64,000 bases of DNA from Georgenia soli (GCF_002563695.1 NZ_PDJI01000004.1:124001-188000); one strand, 5' to 3'. Counted from the stretch's first letter, positions 1 through 9,569 are shown. Notes: a model not told the origin generated them from the letters alone. Numbers and translations: made by a program.

Positions 1-295
1 GGAGGTCGCCGAGGCCGGCAAGCTCCCCGTCGTGCTCTTCACCGCCGGGGGCATCGCCACCCCGGCCGACGCGGCGATGATGATGCAGCTCGGCGCGGAG
101 GGCGTCTTCGTCGGCTCCGGCATCTTCAAGTCGGGCAACCCGGCCGAGCGTGCCGCCGCCATCGTCAAGGCGACGACGTTCTACGACGACCCGTCCGTCG
201 TCGCGGACGTCTCGCGCGGCCTCGGCGAGGCCATGGTCGGGATCAACGTCGACGACATCCCCGTCCCGCACCGCCTCGCCGAGCGCGGCTGGTGA
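1..295 (+). CDS. pdxS: Pyridoxal 5'-phosphate synthase lyase subunit PdxS (3' end only)
   Basis: This is the C-terminal 97 codons of PdxS, cut by the window edge; the reading frame runs open from base 2. PdxS condenses ribose 5-phosphate, glyceraldehyde 3-phosphate and ammonia into PLP, using ammonia supplied by PdxT. The phosphate-binding stretch [13 protein letters not shown] and the segment [14 protein letters not shown] are typical of the C-terminal part of this TIM barrel. The stop TGA overlaps the GTG start of the Nudix gene. The partner pdxT lies about 745 bp downstream, so the usual pdxS-pdxT neighbourhood is kept but with a Nudix gene and a repeat-filled gap between. Confidence 0.95.
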   Translation, partial: EVAEAGKLPVVLFTAGGIATPADAAMMMQLGAEGVFVGSGIFKSGNPAERAAAIVKATTFYDDPSVVADVSRGLGEAMVGINVDDIPVPHRLAERGW

Positions 296-846
296 CGAAG
301 GCTCCCACCTACGGCCTCGGCCCCGAGTGGGAGCCGGGACCCGACGGCGTGCCGTTCCGCCGGGCTGCCCGGGTGATCCTCCTCGACGACGACGACCGCG
401 TGCTGCTCGTGCGCGGCCACGACGCCGGGGAGGTCACCCGCAGCTGGTGGTTCACCGTCGGCGGCGGGCTGGACGCGGGGGAGAGCGCCCACGACGGCGC
501 CGTCCGGGAGGTCCGCGAGGAGACGGGCCTCGCCGTCGCCCACGAGGAGCTCGTCGGGCCGGTCCTGACCCGCAGCGCGCTCTTCGACTTCGCCCGGGTG
601 ACGTGCCGGCAGGACGAGGAGTTCTTCCTCGCCCGCGTGGACTCCGCGGACGCCGTCACCGACGAGGGCTGGACGCTGCTCGAGCGTGACGTGCTCGACG
701 AGATGCGCTGGTGGCACCTCGACGAGCTCGAGGCCGCCGTCGCCGCCGGTGCCGTGGTCTACCCCGGAGCGCTGCCACGGCTCGTGCGCCGCCTGCTGGA
801 GGGTTGGGACGGCAGCGTCGAGCACCTCGACGAGTTCTCGGTCTAG
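292..846 (+). CDS. Nudix hydrolase
   Basis: A 184-residue Nudix-family hydrolase. These enzymes cleave nucleoside diphosphates linked to another group, releasing a phosphate-containing product. The Nudix box (pattern GX5EX7REUXEEXGU) lies at about residues 58-80 and ends REVREETGL, so the metal-binding glutamates are present. The rest ([17 protein letters not shown] near residue 28) fits a single compact Nudix domain. The GTG start overlaps the pdxS stop by 4 nt, so the two are probably co-translated. The substrate cannot be read from the sequence; sitting between pdxS and pdxT suggests only co-expression with B6 synthesis. Confidence 0.85.
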   Translation: MTKAPTYGLGPEWEPGPDGVPFRRAARVILLDDDDRVLLVRGHDAGEVTRSWWFTVGGGLDAGESAHDGAVREVREETGLAVAHEELVGPVLTRSALFDFARVTCRQDEEFFLARVDSADAVTDEGWTLLERDVLDEMRWWHLDELEAAVAAGAVVYPGALPRLVRRLLEGWDGSVEHLDEFSV

Positions 847-852
847 CCCCCG

Positions 853-992
853 GCGAGAGGTCATCTCCTCCGCGAGGCGTCAAGTTCTCCGCGAGGCGTC
901 AACTCGTCCCTCGGACCGTGGTGAGGCCTCGTCACGCCTGATGTCTCGCGGGGGAGCTCGTGACATCTCGGGGAGGGAGTGACGTCTCGCCA
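853..992. repeat. Cluster of 19-bp repeats in opposed orientation (locus 1)
   Basis: Just after the Nudix stop codon, copies of a motif with core CTCCGCGAGGCGTCA end at 863 (partial), 882 and 901, spaced 19 bp. After about 35 bp, inverted copies with core TGACATCTCGGGGAG begin at 939, 961 and 980. The two halves are complementary, so the transcript could fold into stem-loops. The same family recurs at 33644-33855. It lies between two same-strand genes and may end the Nudix transcript. Confidence 0.8.
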
Positions 993-1026
993 GGACGGGG
1001 TGGAAGGAGCGGGCGCCGGACCGCAC

Positions 1027-1032
1027 TAGACT
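1027..1032 (+). promoter_or_regulatory. -10 element (TAGACT) of pdxT
   Basis: TAGACT matches the actinobacterial -10 consensus TANNNT and ends 8 nt before the GTG of pdxT. Transcription would start at or 1-2 nt before the start codon, giving an almost leaderless mRNA. No Shine-Dalgarno sequence precedes the GTG. Confidence 0.55.
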
Positions 1033-1040
1033 GGCCGTTC

Positions 1041-1709
1041 GTGACAGTCCGCCCCACCGTCGGCGTGCTCGCCCTGCAGGGCGACGTGCGTGAGCACCTT
1101 TCCGCACTCACCCGTTCGGGCGCCGCCGCCGTCCCGGTCCGACGACCTGAGGAGCTCGCGACCGTCGACGGGCTCGTCCTGCCCGGCGGGGAGTCGACGA
1201 CGATGGACAAGCTCCTGCGCGCGTTCGGCCTCTTCGCCCCGCTGCGAGAGCGCATCGCGGCCGGCATGCCGGTGTTCGGCTCGTGCGCCGGGATGATCCT
1301 GCTCGCGGACCGGGTGCTGGACCGCCCGGCCGACCAGCAGACGCTCGGCGGGATCGACATGACGGTGCGGCGCAACGCGTTCGGCCGGCAGGTCGACTCC
1401 TTCGAGCGGCCGCTGCACGCCCCCGCGCTCGAGGCCGGTGGCGGCCTTCTCCACGCCGTGTTCATCCGGGCGCCGTGGGTGGAGGAGGCGGGTCCCGGGG
1501 TCGAGGTCCTCGCCACCACCGACACCCCCGCCACGCCGCCGGGCCGCGGGCCGGGCGAGGGCACGGGTAGGATCGTCGCAGTCCGCCACGGCAGCCTGCT
1601 CGCGACCGCCTTCCACCCGGAGATCGGTGACGACACGCGCGTGCACCAGTACTTTGTCGAGCTGGTCCGCGAGAACGCCGTGGCCGCCACGCAGCACTCG
1701 AGCATCTGA
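1041..1709 (+). CDS. pdxT: Pyridoxal 5'-phosphate synthase glutaminase subunit PdxT
   Basis: A 222-residue class I glutamine amidotransferase that hydrolyses glutamine and passes ammonia to PdxS. The nucleophile is Cys82 in [11 protein letters not shown], and the His/Glu pair is in AFHPEIGDD (His192, Glu194). [11 protein letters not shown] and LPGGESTT are PdxT family signatures. I chose GTG 1041 because [10 protein letters not shown] then sits at the N-terminus as usual and a -10 box lies just upstream. The frame is open to 960, but that extension is built on repeat sequence. The yebC start follows 10 bp after the stop. Confidence 0.95.
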   Translation: MTVRPTVGVLALQGDVREHLSALTRSGAAAVPVRRPEELATVDGLVLPGGESTTMDKLLRAFGLFAPLRERIAAGMPVFGSCAGMILLADRVLDRPADQQTLGGIDMTVRRNAFGRQVDSFERPLHAPALEAGGGLLHAVFIRAPWVEEAGPGVEVLATTDTPATPPGRGPGEGTGRIVAVRHGSLLATAFHPEIGDDTRVHQYFVELVRENAVAATQHSSI

Positions 1710-1719
1710 GGAGCACACA

Positions 1720-2481
1720 TTGGCCGGTCACTCCAAGTGGGCCACCACCAAGCACAAGAAGGCGGCGATCGACGCCAAGCGCGGCAAGCTGTTCGCCCGC
1801 CTCATCAAGAACGTCGAGGTGGCGGCCCGCACCGGCGGCGGTGACCCGGCCGGCAACCCGACCCTCTTCGACGCCATCCAGAAGGCCAAGAAGGCCTCGG
1901 TCCCGGCCGACAACATCGACCGCGCCGTCAAGCGCGGGTCCGGGGCCGAGAGCGGCGGTGCCGACTACGAGACCATCATGTACGAGGGGTACGCCCCCGG
2001 CGGCGTCGCCGTGCTCGTCGAGTGCCTCACGGACAACCGCAACCGCGCCGCCTCCGACGTGCGCGTGGCATTCACCCGCAACGGCGGCAACCTCGCCGAC
2101 CCGGGCTCGGTGTCCTACCTGTTCACCCGGCGCGGCGTGGTCATCGTCCCCAAGACCGACGGCCTCACCGAGGACGACGTCCTCACCGCCGTGCTCGACG
2201 CCGGTGCCGAGGAGGTCAACGACCTCGGGGAGAGCTTCGAGGTGATCTCCGAGGCGGCCGACGTCGTGGCGGTGCGCACGGCGGTGCAGGAGGCCGGGCT
2301 CGACTACGACTCCGCGGAGGCGCAGTTCGTCCCCTCGATGGAGGTCGAGGTCGACGTCGAGGGTGCGCGCAAGGTCCTGCGGCTCATCGACGCGCTCGAG
2401 GACTGCGACGACGTGCAGAACGTCTTTGCCAACTTCGACGCCTCCGACGAGGTCATGGCCGCCCTCGACGAGGAGGACTGA
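1720..2481 (+). CDS. yebC: YebC/PmpR-family regulator or translation factor
   Basis: A 253-residue TACO1/YebC protein with the family N-terminus [20 protein letters not shown]. The family was first described as DNA-binding regulators (PmpR); some members are now linked to relief of ribosome stalling. The start is TTG 1720, 7 nt after a GAGGA Shine-Dalgarno that overlaps the pdxT stop. TTG is chosen because the conserved AGHSKW must follow directly. The gene sits just before ruvCAB, its commonest bacterial neighbourhood. The acidic C-terminus (MAALDEED) is typical. Confidence 0.95.
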   Translation: MAGHSKWATTKHKKAAIDAKRGKLFARLIKNVEVAARTGGGDPAGNPTLFDAIQKAKKASVPADNIDRAVKRGSGAESGGADYETIMYEGYAPGGVAVLVECLTDNRNRAASDVRVAFTRNGGNLADPGSVSYLFTRRGVVIVPKTDGLTEDDVLTAVLDAGAEEVNDLGESFEVISEAADVVAVRTAVQEAGLDYDSAEAQFVPSMEVEVDVEGARKVLRLIDALEDCDDVQNVFANFDASDEVMAALDEED

Positions 2482-2523
2482 CCCGGCGGCACCGTCCCAT
2501 CACCGCCTGCCGCGTGAGCGACA

Positions 2524-2540
2524 CCGCCCGCCGCGGGCGG
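2524..2540. terminator. GC hairpin between yebC and ruvC
   Basis: CCGCCCGC and GCGGGCGG form 8-bp arms around a single base, 43 bp after the yebC stop. No T-run follows. It could be a weak terminator or simply GC-rich spacer. Confidence 0.3.
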
Positions 2541-2583
2541 GGCGCTGCCCCGGTGCGTCGGTGGCGGGTGCGAGAGTAGGGCC

Positions 2584-3204
2584 GTGCGCATCCTCGGAGT
2601 CGACCCCGGACTGACCCGCTGCGGCCTCGGCGTCGTGGAGACGACCGGGACCGGACGGCGGGTCCGCCTCGTCGACGTCGGTGTCGTCCGCACCCCGGCG
2701 GAGCTCTCACCGCACCTGCGCCTCCTCGCGGTGGCGGAGGAGATCGACCAGTGGATCGACCGGCACCGTCCCGACGTCGTCGCCGTGGAGCGCGTCTTCG
2801 CACAGGCCAACGTCCGAAGCATCACCGGCACCTCGCAGGTGGCCGGCGTCGCGATGCTCGCCGCCGCACGGGCGCACCTGCCCCTCGCCCTGCACACCCC
2901 GAGCGAGGTCAAGGCCGCCGTGACCGGGAACGGTCGCGCCGAGAAGCCGCAGGTGCAGGAGATGGTCCGCCGCATCCTCGGTCTCGAGGAGAAGCCCCGG
3001 CCGGCGGACGCCGCGGACTCGCTCGCGCTGGCCATCTGCCACGCGTGGAGAGGGGGCGGCGTGGGCAGCGCGGTGCGCGCGCAGTACGGCGGCGCGGACA
3101 CCCTGCCGCGCGCCGCCGGCCCGGGGCTGACCCCCGCCCAGCGCATGTGGGCGGAGGCCGAGCGCTCGGCGCGCCGGGCCGGGGCCGTCGCCCCCAAGGG
3201 GTAG
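2584..3204 (+). CDS. ruvC: Holliday junction endonuclease RuvC
   Basis: A 206-residue RuvC resolvase, which cuts four-way recombination junctions symmetrically after branch migration by RuvAB. The RNase H-like acidic residues are visible: Asp7 in [13 protein letters not shown], Glu in [15 protein letters not shown], and the Asp pair in [15 protein letters not shown]. The start is GTG 2584. The C-terminal tail after the catalytic core (about residues 160-206) is slightly long and rich in Ala and Arg. It is the first gene of ruvC-ruvA-ruvB; 85 bp separate it from ruvA. Confidence 0.96.
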   Translation: MRILGVDPGLTRCGLGVVETTGTGRRVRLVDVGVVRTPAELSPHLRLLAVAEEIDQWIDRHRPDVVAVERVFAQANVRSITGTSQVAGVAMLAAARAHLPLALHTPSEVKAAVTGNGRAEKPQVQEMVRRILGLEEKPRPADAADSLALAICHAWRGGGVGSAVRAQYGGADTLPRAAGPGLTPAQRMWAEAERSARRAGAVAPKG

Positions 3205-3289
3205 TTTGGTCCGCAGTCGTACACGTGTTCGCGGCCGTCGGTGCCGGTCGGAGAGGGGCCGCGACAGTCGCGGCCGAGGAAGGACCTGA

Positions 3290-3898
3290 ATGATCGCGTC
3301 TGTGACCGGGACGGTCGAGGCCGTCGGCCTCGACCATGCCGTCGTCGGTGTCGGCGGTGTCGGCATGCTCGTGCGGGCGACCCCGACGACGCTCGCCGGA
3401 CTGACCGTGGGCCGCGAGGCCCGGCTCGCCACCTCCCTCGTCGTGCGCGAGGACTCGCTCACCCTCTTCGGCTTCGCGGACGACGACGAGCGCGGCGTCT
3501 TCGAGACTCTCCAGACGGTCTCGGGCGTGGGGCCGCGCCTGGCCCTGGCCATGCTGGCGGTGCACACGCCGGACGGACTGCGCCGCGCCGTCGCCGGCGA
3601 GGACCTCGCGGCACTGCAGCGCGTCCCGGGGATCGGGCGCAAGGGGGCTCAGCGCATCGTCCTGGAGATCGGGGACAAGCTCGGTGCCCCCGGTGACGGC
3701 GCGGCCGCCGCCCCGGTGGTGGAGCAGGGAGCGGGGGATGCGCCCGAGGTGGTCGACGCCCTGGTCCAGCTCGGCTGGAGCGAGAAGATCGCCTCCGGAG
3801 CCGTCGCGTCGGTCATGGGCCGGGACGAGGCACCGTCCGACGTCCCGGCGATCCTGCGGGCCGCGCTGCAGCACCTGGGCGGGCACGCGCGTGTCTGA
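3290..3898 (+). CDS. ruvA: Holliday junction branch-migration DNA-binding subunit RuvA
   Basis: A 202-residue RuvA that binds the four-way junction as a tetramer and loads RuvB. The N-terminal OB fold starts [13 protein letters not shown]. Two helix-hairpin-helix motifs follow: [16 protein letters not shown] and [18 protein letters not shown]. The C-terminal RuvB-binding domain ([15 protein letters not shown]) comes after an Ala-rich linker. ATG 3290 has a GAGGAAGG Shine-Dalgarno. The 3' end overlaps the proposed ruvB start by 8 nt. Confidence 0.97.
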   Translation: MIASVTGTVEAVGLDHAVVGVGGVGMLVRATPTTLAGLTVGREARLATSLVVREDSLTLFGFADDDERGVFETLQTVSGVGPRLALAMLAVHTPDGLRRAVAGEDLAALQRVPGIGRKGAQRIVLEIGDKLGAPGDGAAAAPVVEQGAGDAPEVVDALVQLGWSEKIASGAVASVMGRDEAPSDVPAILRAALQHLGGHARV

Positions 3899-4913
3899 GG
3901 AGCAGGAGGTCATGGACACCGGCGCGGACGACATCGAGCGCGCCGCCGAGGCCGCCCTGCGACCACGCCGGCTCGCCGACTTCGTGGGGCAGGAGGTGGT
4001 GCGCGACCAGCTCTCGCTCGTCCTGGACGCCGCCAAGGCCCGCGACACGCCGCCCGACCACGTCCTCCTCTCCGGTCCGCCCGGGCTCGGCAAGACCACG
4101 CTGGCGATGATCATCGCGGCCGAGGTCGAGGGTGCGCTCCGGCTCACCTCCGGCCCCGCGATCCAGCACGCCGGCGACCTCGCCGCGATCCTGTCCTCGC
4201 TGCAGGACCGGGACGTGCTCTTCATCGACGAGATCCACCGGCTCGCCCGGCCCGCGGAGGAGATGCTCTACCTGGCGATGGAGGACTTCCGGGTCGACGT
4301 CGTCGTCGGCAAGGGGCCCGGGGCCACGTCCATCCCGCTGTCCCTGCCGCCGTTCACCGTCGTCGGGGCGACGACGAGGGCCGGCCTGCTGCCGGCGCCG
4401 CTGCGCGACCGGTTCGGCTTCACCGGGCACCTGGAGTTCTACTCGCCCGAGGAGCTCGAGCGGGTGCTGCACCGCAGCGCCGGTCTGCTCGGCGCGACGC
4501 TGCACGAGGACGCCGCGCACGAGCTGGCGTCCCGCTCCCGGGGCACGCCCCGCATCGCCAACCGGCTGCTGCGCCGGGTCCAGGACTTCGCCCAGGTGCG
4601 GGGGACCGGCGTGCTGGACCTCGCCGCCGCGCACGGCGCGCTCGACGTCTTCGAGGTGGACCGGCTGGGCCTCGACCGGCTCGACCGGGCGGTGCTGCAC
4701 GCCCTGTGCGCCCGGTTCGGCGGCGGACCGGTCGGGCTGACCACGCTCGCCGTCAGCGTGGGCGAGGAGCCCGAGACCGTCGAGACGGTCGCCGAGCCGT
4801 TCCTCGTGCGCGAGGGCCTCGTGGTGCGCACGCCGCGCGGACGGATGGCCACCGCCGCCGCGTACGAGCACCTCGGGATGGAGCGCCCCGGCGACGCGAC
4901 CCTCTTCGGCTGA
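3891..4913 (+). CDS. ruvB: Holliday junction branch-migration ATPase RuvB
   Basis: A 340-residue AAA+ motor that drives branch migration with RuvA. Walker A is GPPGLGKTT, Walker B is LFIDEIHRL, and the sensor region [11 protein letters not shown] and arginine finger LRDRFG are present. The C-terminal winged helix ends with the conserved [12 protein letters not shown] 3891, inside the last codons of ruvA, is chosen; ATG 3912 would remove seven residues and also has purine-rich sequence upstream. The overlap with ruvA suggests translational coupling. Confidence 0.96.
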   Translation: MSEEQEVMDTGADDIERAAEAALRPRRLADFVGQEVVRDQLSLVLDAAKARDTPPDHVLLSGPPGLGKTTLAMIIAAEVEGALRLTSGPAIQHAGDLAAILSSLQDRDVLFIDEIHRLARPAEEMLYLAMEDFRVDVVVGKGPGATSIPLSLPPFTVVGATTRAGLLPAPLRDRFGFTGHLEFYSPEELERVLHRSAGLLGATLHEDAAHELASRSRGTPRIANRLLRRVQDFAQVRGTGVLDLAAAHGALDVFEVDRLGLDRLDRAVLHALCARFGGGPVGLTTLAVSVGEEPETVETVAEPFLVREGLVVRTPRGRMATAAAYEHLGMERPGDATLFG

Positions 4914-4968
4914 CCCCTCCCGCGCCACGCGGCGTGGACGCTGGTACCGGCCCTGTTGCGGTTGCGCC

Positions 4969-4974
4969 TAGACT
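4969..4974 (+). promoter_or_regulatory. -10 element (TAGACT) upstream of yajC
   Basis: TAGACT lies 42 bp before the yajC ATG and 56 bp after the ruvB stop, so yajC-secD-secF-apt probably has its own promoter with a leader of about 35 nt. I see no good -35 match at the expected distance. Confidence 0.45.
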
Positions 4975-5015
4975 CATGTGGTTCGAGCCCTCGACCGTTA
5001 CCGGAGCCTTTCCCG

Positions 5016-5462
5016 ATGGACCCCACAATCATCATCTTCCTGGCCCTCATGATCGGCATGATGTGGTTCGTCACGAGCCGCGGGAAGAAGCAGGCGGCCG
5101 CCCAGCGCGACATGCTGGCCAAGACGGTCGTCCCGGGTGCCTCCGTGATGACCATCGGCGGGTTCTTCGGCCGCGTGGTGGACATCGACGGCGACGTGGT
5201 CACCCTCGAGAGCCCGTCCGGGGTGGAGACGATCTGGCTCAAGAGCGCCATCAAGGAGGTCAAGGAGCCGCCGTTCGCCGTGGTCGACGAGGACGAGGGC
5301 GTGACCGGCGCCTCCGCCGTCGTCCCTGACGACGCCTCCTCCCTCGACCCGGGCGCGGGAACCGGCACGCAGTTCCGCCCGGGCGGCCCCGAGGTCGACG
5401 GCAGCGGCCGCCTCACCCGTGACGACGAGAGCGGCGAGCCGGGCGCGACGCCCCGAGCCTGA
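5016..5462 (+). CDS. yajC: Sec translocase accessory subunit YajC
   Basis: A 148-residue single-pass membrane protein of the SecDF-YajC complex, which aids preprotein export. One transmembrane segment covers about residues 3-20 (TIIIFLALMIGMMWFVTSR). The cytoplasmic YajC core follows, with VVPGASVMTIGGFFGRVVDID. The acidic, Gly-rich C-terminal tail (about residues 95-148) is longer than in proteobacterial YajC and probably disordered. ATG 5016 is chosen because the membrane segment then starts at the N-terminus. The frame is open upstream to 4956, but that extension overlaps the -10 box. Confidence 0.92.
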   Translation: MDPTIIIFLALMIGMMWFVTSRGKKQAAAQRDMLAKTVVPGASVMTIGGFFGRVVDIDGDVVTLESPSGVETIWLKSAIKEVKEPPFAVVDEDEGVTGASAVVPDDASSLDPGAGTGTQFRPGGPEVDGSGRLTRDDESGEPGATPRA

Positions 5463-5516
5463 CCCGGCCCACCATCGCGCGCGCTCTTCGGCGCGCCTGC
5501 ACGAGAGAAGAATCCG

Positions 5517-7712
5517 GTGGCGCAACGCCAGAAGAGAGAACGCCCTCGCCGCACGCTCGGCTTCCTCGCCGTCCTCGTCATCGCGCTGTTCGGCTCGCTG
5601 CTCGCGGGCACGAAGCTGACCGAGGACGCGGCGATGACGCCGAAGCTCGCGCTCGACCTCGAGGGCGGGACGCAGCTGATCCTCACCCCGAAGACGACCG
5701 ACGGCTCGGAGGTCACCCAGGAGGACGTCCAGCAGGCGATCTCGATCATCCGCCAGCGTGTCGACGCCTCCGGCGTGGCCGAGGCGGAGATCACGAGCCA
5801 GGGCGGCTCGAACATCGTCGTCTCCCTGCCCGGCAACCCCGACCAGGAGACGCTGGACCTGGTGCGCCGCTCGGCGCAGCTGCGGTTCCGGCCGGTGCTG
5901 ACCGTCGCCGGCCCGGGCACGATCGACCCCGCGGCCCTGGCGCAGTCCGAGGAGACGCCCACCGACGGCGCCACCGGTGAGCCCAGCGCCGCGCCGACAG
6001 AGGGGTCGACGACGCCGCCCACCAAGGAGGAGATCGACGCCGCGGCGATGAAGGCCGCCGACACCGACGGCGACGGGAAGCTCTCGGACAAGCCGGCCAC
6101 CGAGCCGGCCAACAGCTCGGACCTGAACTGGATCACCGAGAAGGTCAGCTACGACTTCTACACCCTCGACTGCACCGACCCGAAGAACCTCGTCGGCGGC
6201 GTGCAGGACAACCCCGCCGCGCCCCTGGTGACGTGCTCCGAGGACGGCAGTGCCAAGTTCATCCTCGGCCCGACCGCGCTCGAGGGGACCAACGTGGCGT
6301 CCGCGTCCTCCGGCATGGGCGTGAACAGCCAGGGAGGCGCGACCGGTAAGTGGGTCGTCAGCCTGGAGATGGACCGCGCGGGCACCAAGACGTTCGGCGA
6401 CTTCAGCGAGCGGCTGCTGAACATGCAGCCTCCGCAGAACCAGTTCGCGATCGTCCTCGACGGTCTCGTCATCTCGAACGCGACGATGGAGAGCGCGATC
6501 TACGACGGCCGTGCGCAGATCAGCGGCAATTTCACGCCGGAGACCGCTGCGAACCTGGCCAACCAGCTGAACTTCGGCTCGCTCCCGCTGGACTTCCAGG
6601 TGCAGTCGCAGGAGGAGATCTCCGCGACCCTCGGGTCCGAGCAGCTCTCGAAGGGCATTCTGGCCGGGCTCATCGGCGCGGCCCTCGTCGTGGTGTACAT
6701 GCTGTGGCAGTACCGCGGCCTCGGCCTGCTCTCGGTGGCGAGCCTGGTCCTCGCCGGGATCATCACCTACGGCGTCATCGCCCTGATGTCCTGGCTGATC
6801 GGCTACCGCCTCTCCCTGCCCGGCGTGGTCGGCCTCATCGTGGCGGTGGGTATCACCGCCGACTCCTTCATCGTGTACTTCGAACGCATACGTGACGAGG
6901 TCCGCGAGGGCCGCACCCTCGCTTCCGCGGTCGAGCACGCCTGGCCGCGCGCGCGGCGGACGGTGCTCGCCTCGGACGCCGTGAACTTCACCGCGGCGGC
7001 CGTGCTGTACTTCCTCGCCGTCGGTGGCGTTCAGGGCTTCGCGTTCACGCTCGGGCTGACGACGATCGTGGACGTCATCGTCGTGTTCCTCTTCACGCAC
7101 CCCGTCATGCAGCTGCTGGTGCGGACGAAGTTCTTCGGCCAGGGCCACAGGCTCTCCGGGCTCTCGCCCGAGAGCCTCGGCGCCACGTCCATGACCTACC
7201 GCGGCCGCGGACAGTTCCGGGCGCCGGGCTCGTCCACGCCCGCGACCGAGAAGGCTCCCGAGCGCGAGCTCGTCGGCGCAGGGGTCGCCGCCTCGGCGGG
7301 CGCCTCCGCCGCGTCGACGACCCGGGGCAGCACGACGACCGGCAGCTCGGCGTCGGAGACCCCGTCGGACGACTCCACCGCTACGGGGAGCACCCGGCGC
7401 CGCGCGAGCGCCCCGGCGGCGCCGCTGCCCGCACCACGGGTGGACGAGGAGGGCCGCCGGATGACGATCGCGGAGCGACGCGCCGCCGAGCGGGCCGAGG
7501 CACGCCGCCTCGCCGAGCAGGAGGCCGCCCAGGAGCCGGGACCGCCCGCGGACGACGGCGCGCCGGCAGGCGACGCGGCAAGGGCGGCGGAGGGCGTGCC
7601 CGGGACGGCGCACGACTCGTCCTCGGCCGGGGACGAGGTCCCGCCGGCCGGGAACGAGGGCCGGGCCAACGGTGACGACGACGGTTCCTCGACGACGGGA
7701 GGTGAGCGGTGA
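5517..7712 (+). CDS. secD: Protein translocase subunit SecD
   Basis: A 731-residue SecD, an RND-superfamily subunit that uses proton motive force to help pull exported proteins across the membrane. The first membrane helix is at about residues 14-31, followed by DLEGGTQLIL of the P1 domain. A low-complexity Thr/Glu/Ala insertion lies at about residues 140-200, and the C-terminal five-helix block is at about 375-545 (GLIVAVGITADSFIVYFERIRDE is the signature). A disordered Ala/Ser/Glu/Arg tail of about 180 residues follows. GTG 5517 has a GAGAGAAG Shine-Dalgarno. The TGA stop overlaps the secF ATG (TGATG). Confidence 0.95.
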   Translation: MAQRQKRERPRRTLGFLAVLVIALFGSLLAGTKLTEDAAMTPKLALDLEGGTQLILTPKTTDGSEVTQEDVQQAISIIRQRVDASGVAEAEITSQGGSNIVVSLPGNPDQETLDLVRRSAQLRFRPVLTVAGPGTIDPAALAQSEETPTDGATGEPSAAPTEGSTTPPTKEEIDAAAMKAADTDGDGKLSDKPATEPANSSDLNWITEKVSYDFYTLDCTDPKNLVGGVQDNPAAPLVTCSEDGSAKFILGPTALEGTNVASASSGMGVNSQGGATGKWVVSLEMDRAGTKTFGDFSERLLNMQPPQNQFAIVLDGLVISNATMESAIYDGRAQISGNFTPETAANLANQLNFGSLPLDFQVQSQEEISATLGSEQLSKGILAGLIGAALVVVYMLWQYRGLGLLSVASLVLAGIITYGVIALMSWLIGYRLSLPGVVGLIVAVGITADSFIVYFERIRDEVREGRTLASAVEHAWPRARRTVLASDAVNFTAAAVLYFLAVGGVQGFAFTLGLTTIVDVIVVFLFTHPVMQLLVRTKFFGQGHRLSGLSPESLGATSMTYRGRGQFRAPGSSTPATEKAPERELVGAGVAASAGASAASTTRGSTTTGSSASETPSDDSTATGSTRRRASAPAAPLPAPRVDEEGRRMTIAERRAAERAEARRLAEQEAAQEPGPPADDGAPAGDAARAAEGVPGTAHDSSSAGDEVPPAGNEGRANGDDDGSSTTGGER

Positions 7713-8827
7713 TGGCGTCGTTCGCGCAGATCGGCAACGAGCTCTACACGGGCCGACGGTCCTTCGACTTCATCGGCCGCCGCCGGACGTGGTTCATCGC
7801 CGCGGCCGTGCTGATGATCGCCTCGGTGCTCATCCTGGCCGTCAAGGGCATCAACCCGGGCATCGAGTTCCGCGGCGGGTCCCAGTTCACGGTCTCCGGC
7901 GCCGCCACCACGAGCGAGGAGCCCGCGAACAAGGTGCTCGCGGACCTCGGCGCCGGCGAGCCGCCGCGCGTCTCCGCCGTCGGCAGCAGCTCGGTGCGCG
8001 TGCAGACCGAGCGCCTGACGAACGACCAGACCACCCAGGTCCAGGGCGCCCTCGCCGAGGCGTACCAGGTGCCGCCGGAGGACGTCGCTGCGACGTTCGT
8101 CGGCCCGACGTGGGGCGCGGACGTGACCCAGAAGGCCCTGCAGGGCCTGGTCATCTTCCTCGTCCTCATCACGGTCGGGATGTCGCTGTACTTCCGGACC
8201 TGGACGATGGCGCTCGGAGCCGTGGGGGCGCTGCTGCACGACCTCGTCGTGACGGTCGGCGTCTACGCCGCCGTCGGCTTCGAGGTCACCCCGGCCTCGG
8301 TGATCGGGTTCCTCACGATCCTCGGCTACTCCCTGTACGACACCGTCGTGGTGTTCGACAAGGTCCGGGAGAACAACGCCGACCTGTACACGCAGGACAA
8401 GCGCACGTACGCCGAGGGCGCCAACCTCGCCGTGAACCAGACGCTCGTGCGCTCGATCAACACCTCCGTCACGGGACTGCTCCCGGTCGCCTCGATCCTC
8501 TTCGTGGGTGCGTTCCTCCTCGGCGCCGGGACCCTGCGCGACATCGCGCTGGCCCTCTTCGTCGGCATGACGCTGTCCTCGCTCTCGTCGGTCTTCCTCG
8601 CCGCCCCGCTCGAGGTAGAGCTGAGGGAGCGGAACGAGGCCGTCGTCAAGCACACCAAGATGGTGCTCGAACGCCGTGAGCGGCGCCGCGCCGCCGCCGG
8701 CGAGTCGGGCGAGGGCGGCTCGGTGGACCTCGTCGCCCGCACGGAGGACCTGACCGGCGTCGGCATCGTCGCCGGGCACCACCTCGGCAACGCGGCCCAG
8801 CCGCGCCGCCGCAAGAAGGGACGATGA
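7712..8827 (+). CDS. secF: Protein translocase subunit SecF
   Basis: A 371-residue SecF, the partner of SecD. FRGGSQFTV marks the P1-like domain and TILGYSLYDTVVVFDKVREN the SecF membrane signature; six membrane helices are expected. The ATG at 7712 overlaps the secD stop by one base; a GTG one codon upstream (7709) is equally open. GGAGGTGAG lies about 6 nt upstream. The C-terminal tail after about residue 300 is basic and cytoplasmic (RRERRRAAAGE). The ATGA junction with apt suggests coupled translation. Confidence 0.95.
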   Translation: MASFAQIGNELYTGRRSFDFIGRRRTWFIAAAVLMIASVLILAVKGINPGIEFRGGSQFTVSGAATTSEEPANKVLADLGAGEPPRVSAVGSSSVRVQTERLTNDQTTQVQGALAEAYQVPPEDVAATFVGPTWGADVTQKALQGLVIFLVLITVGMSLYFRTWTMALGAVGALLHDLVVTVGVYAAVGFEVTPASVIGFLTILGYSLYDTVVVFDKVRENNADLYTQDKRTYAEGANLAVNQTLVRSINTSVTGLLPVASILFVGAFLLGAGTLRDIALALFVGMTLSSLSSVFLAAPLEVELRERNEAVVKHTKMVLERRERRRAAAGESGEGGSVDLVARTEDLTGVGIVAGHHLGNAAQPRRRKKGR

Positions 8828-9375
8828 TGACTGCACCTGCGCCGAGCTTCTCGCCGGAGCTGACGGACCTCGTGCGCGAGCACGTGCGGGAGATCCCGGA
8901 CTTCCCGGCACCCGGCGTGCTCTTCCGCGACATCACGCCCCTGCTCGCCGACGGTCCGGCCTTCGAGGGGCTCGTCCGCGGCCTGGCGGACAGCTACCGG
9001 GGCCGGGTGGACGCCGTCGCGGGACTGGAGTCGCGCGGCTTCATCCTCGCCGCGCCGCTCGCGATCGAGCTCGGCGTCGGCATGATCACCGTCCGCAAGG
9101 CCGGTCGTCTGCCCGGCCCGGTCATCGGTGTGGACTACGCCCTCGAGTACGGCACCGCCCGCATGGAGCTGCGGCCGGACACCATCGAGCGGGGCCAGCG
9201 CGTCCTCGTGATCGACGACGTGCTCGCCACGGGTGGCACGGGCGCGGCGGCGATCGAGCTCGTCGAGCGCAGCGGGGGCGAGGTCGTCGCCCTTGCGATG
9301 CTGCTGGAGCTCGCGGCGCTCGGCGGGCGGAGCAAGCTGGACGGCTACCAGGTCGACTCCGTCCTGGTCTACTGA
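8824..9375 (+). CDS. apt: Adenine phosphoribosyltransferase
   Basis: A 183-residue type I phosphoribosyltransferase that makes AMP from adenine and PRPP (purine salvage). The PRPP-binding motif is VLVIDDVLATGGTGAAA. IPDFPAPGVLFRDITPLL and AGLESRGFILAAPLA are Apt signatures. The ATG at 8824 overlaps the secF stop; a second ATG follows directly. Apt between secF and rel is a conserved actinobacterial order. Two hundred bases with a likely terminator separate it from rel. Confidence 0.95.
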   Translation: MMTAPAPSFSPELTDLVREHVREIPDFPAPGVLFRDITPLLADGPAFEGLVRGLADSYRGRVDAVAGLESRGFILAAPLAIELGVGMITVRKAGRLPGPVIGVDYALEYGTARMELRPDTIERGQRVLVIDDVLATGGTGAAAIELVERSGGEVVALAMLLELAALGGRSKLDGYQVDSVLVY

Positions 9376-9441
9376 CCGCCTGGCCTCGATCTCCTGACCG
9401 CTCGTCTGCCCGTCGGCCCGGATCTCCGGGGCTCCTCGCGC

Positions 9442-9463
9442 GGGCGGTGCCTTCGCGCCGCCC
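9442..9463. terminator. Hairpin terminator after apt
   Basis: GGGCGGTGC, a CTTC tetraloop and GCGCCGCCC form a 9-bp stem with one G-U pair, 66 bp after the apt stop. No U-run follows, as is common in high-GC actinobacteria. It would separate the secDF-apt transcript from rel. Confidence 0.5.
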
Positions 9464-9563
9464 GGGCGCGGGGTGAGGGCTCCTGACGTCCGTGCCGGGC
9501 CCGGACGTACCGCCGGCCCTTCGCCCGCAGGAAACGAATGCGTGCCCGCGAGCGGGTACGCCG

Positions 9564-9569
9564 TAGGAT
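9564..9569 (+). promoter_or_regulatory. -10 element (TAGGAT) of rel, leaderless
   Basis: TAGGAT ends exactly 6 nt before ATG 9576, which places the predicted transcription start on the A of the start codon. No Shine-Dalgarno precedes the gene. Confidence 0.6.

Noticed and set aside
960..1040. 27-codon N-terminal extension of pdxT
   Set aside because: The sequence is part of the repeat cluster and the -10 box; PdxT begins at the conserved [10 protein letters not shown].
4978..4999. GGTTCGA tRNA T-loop-like sequence upstream of yajC
   Set aside because: No matching T-stem, anticodon arm or acceptor stem could be built around it.
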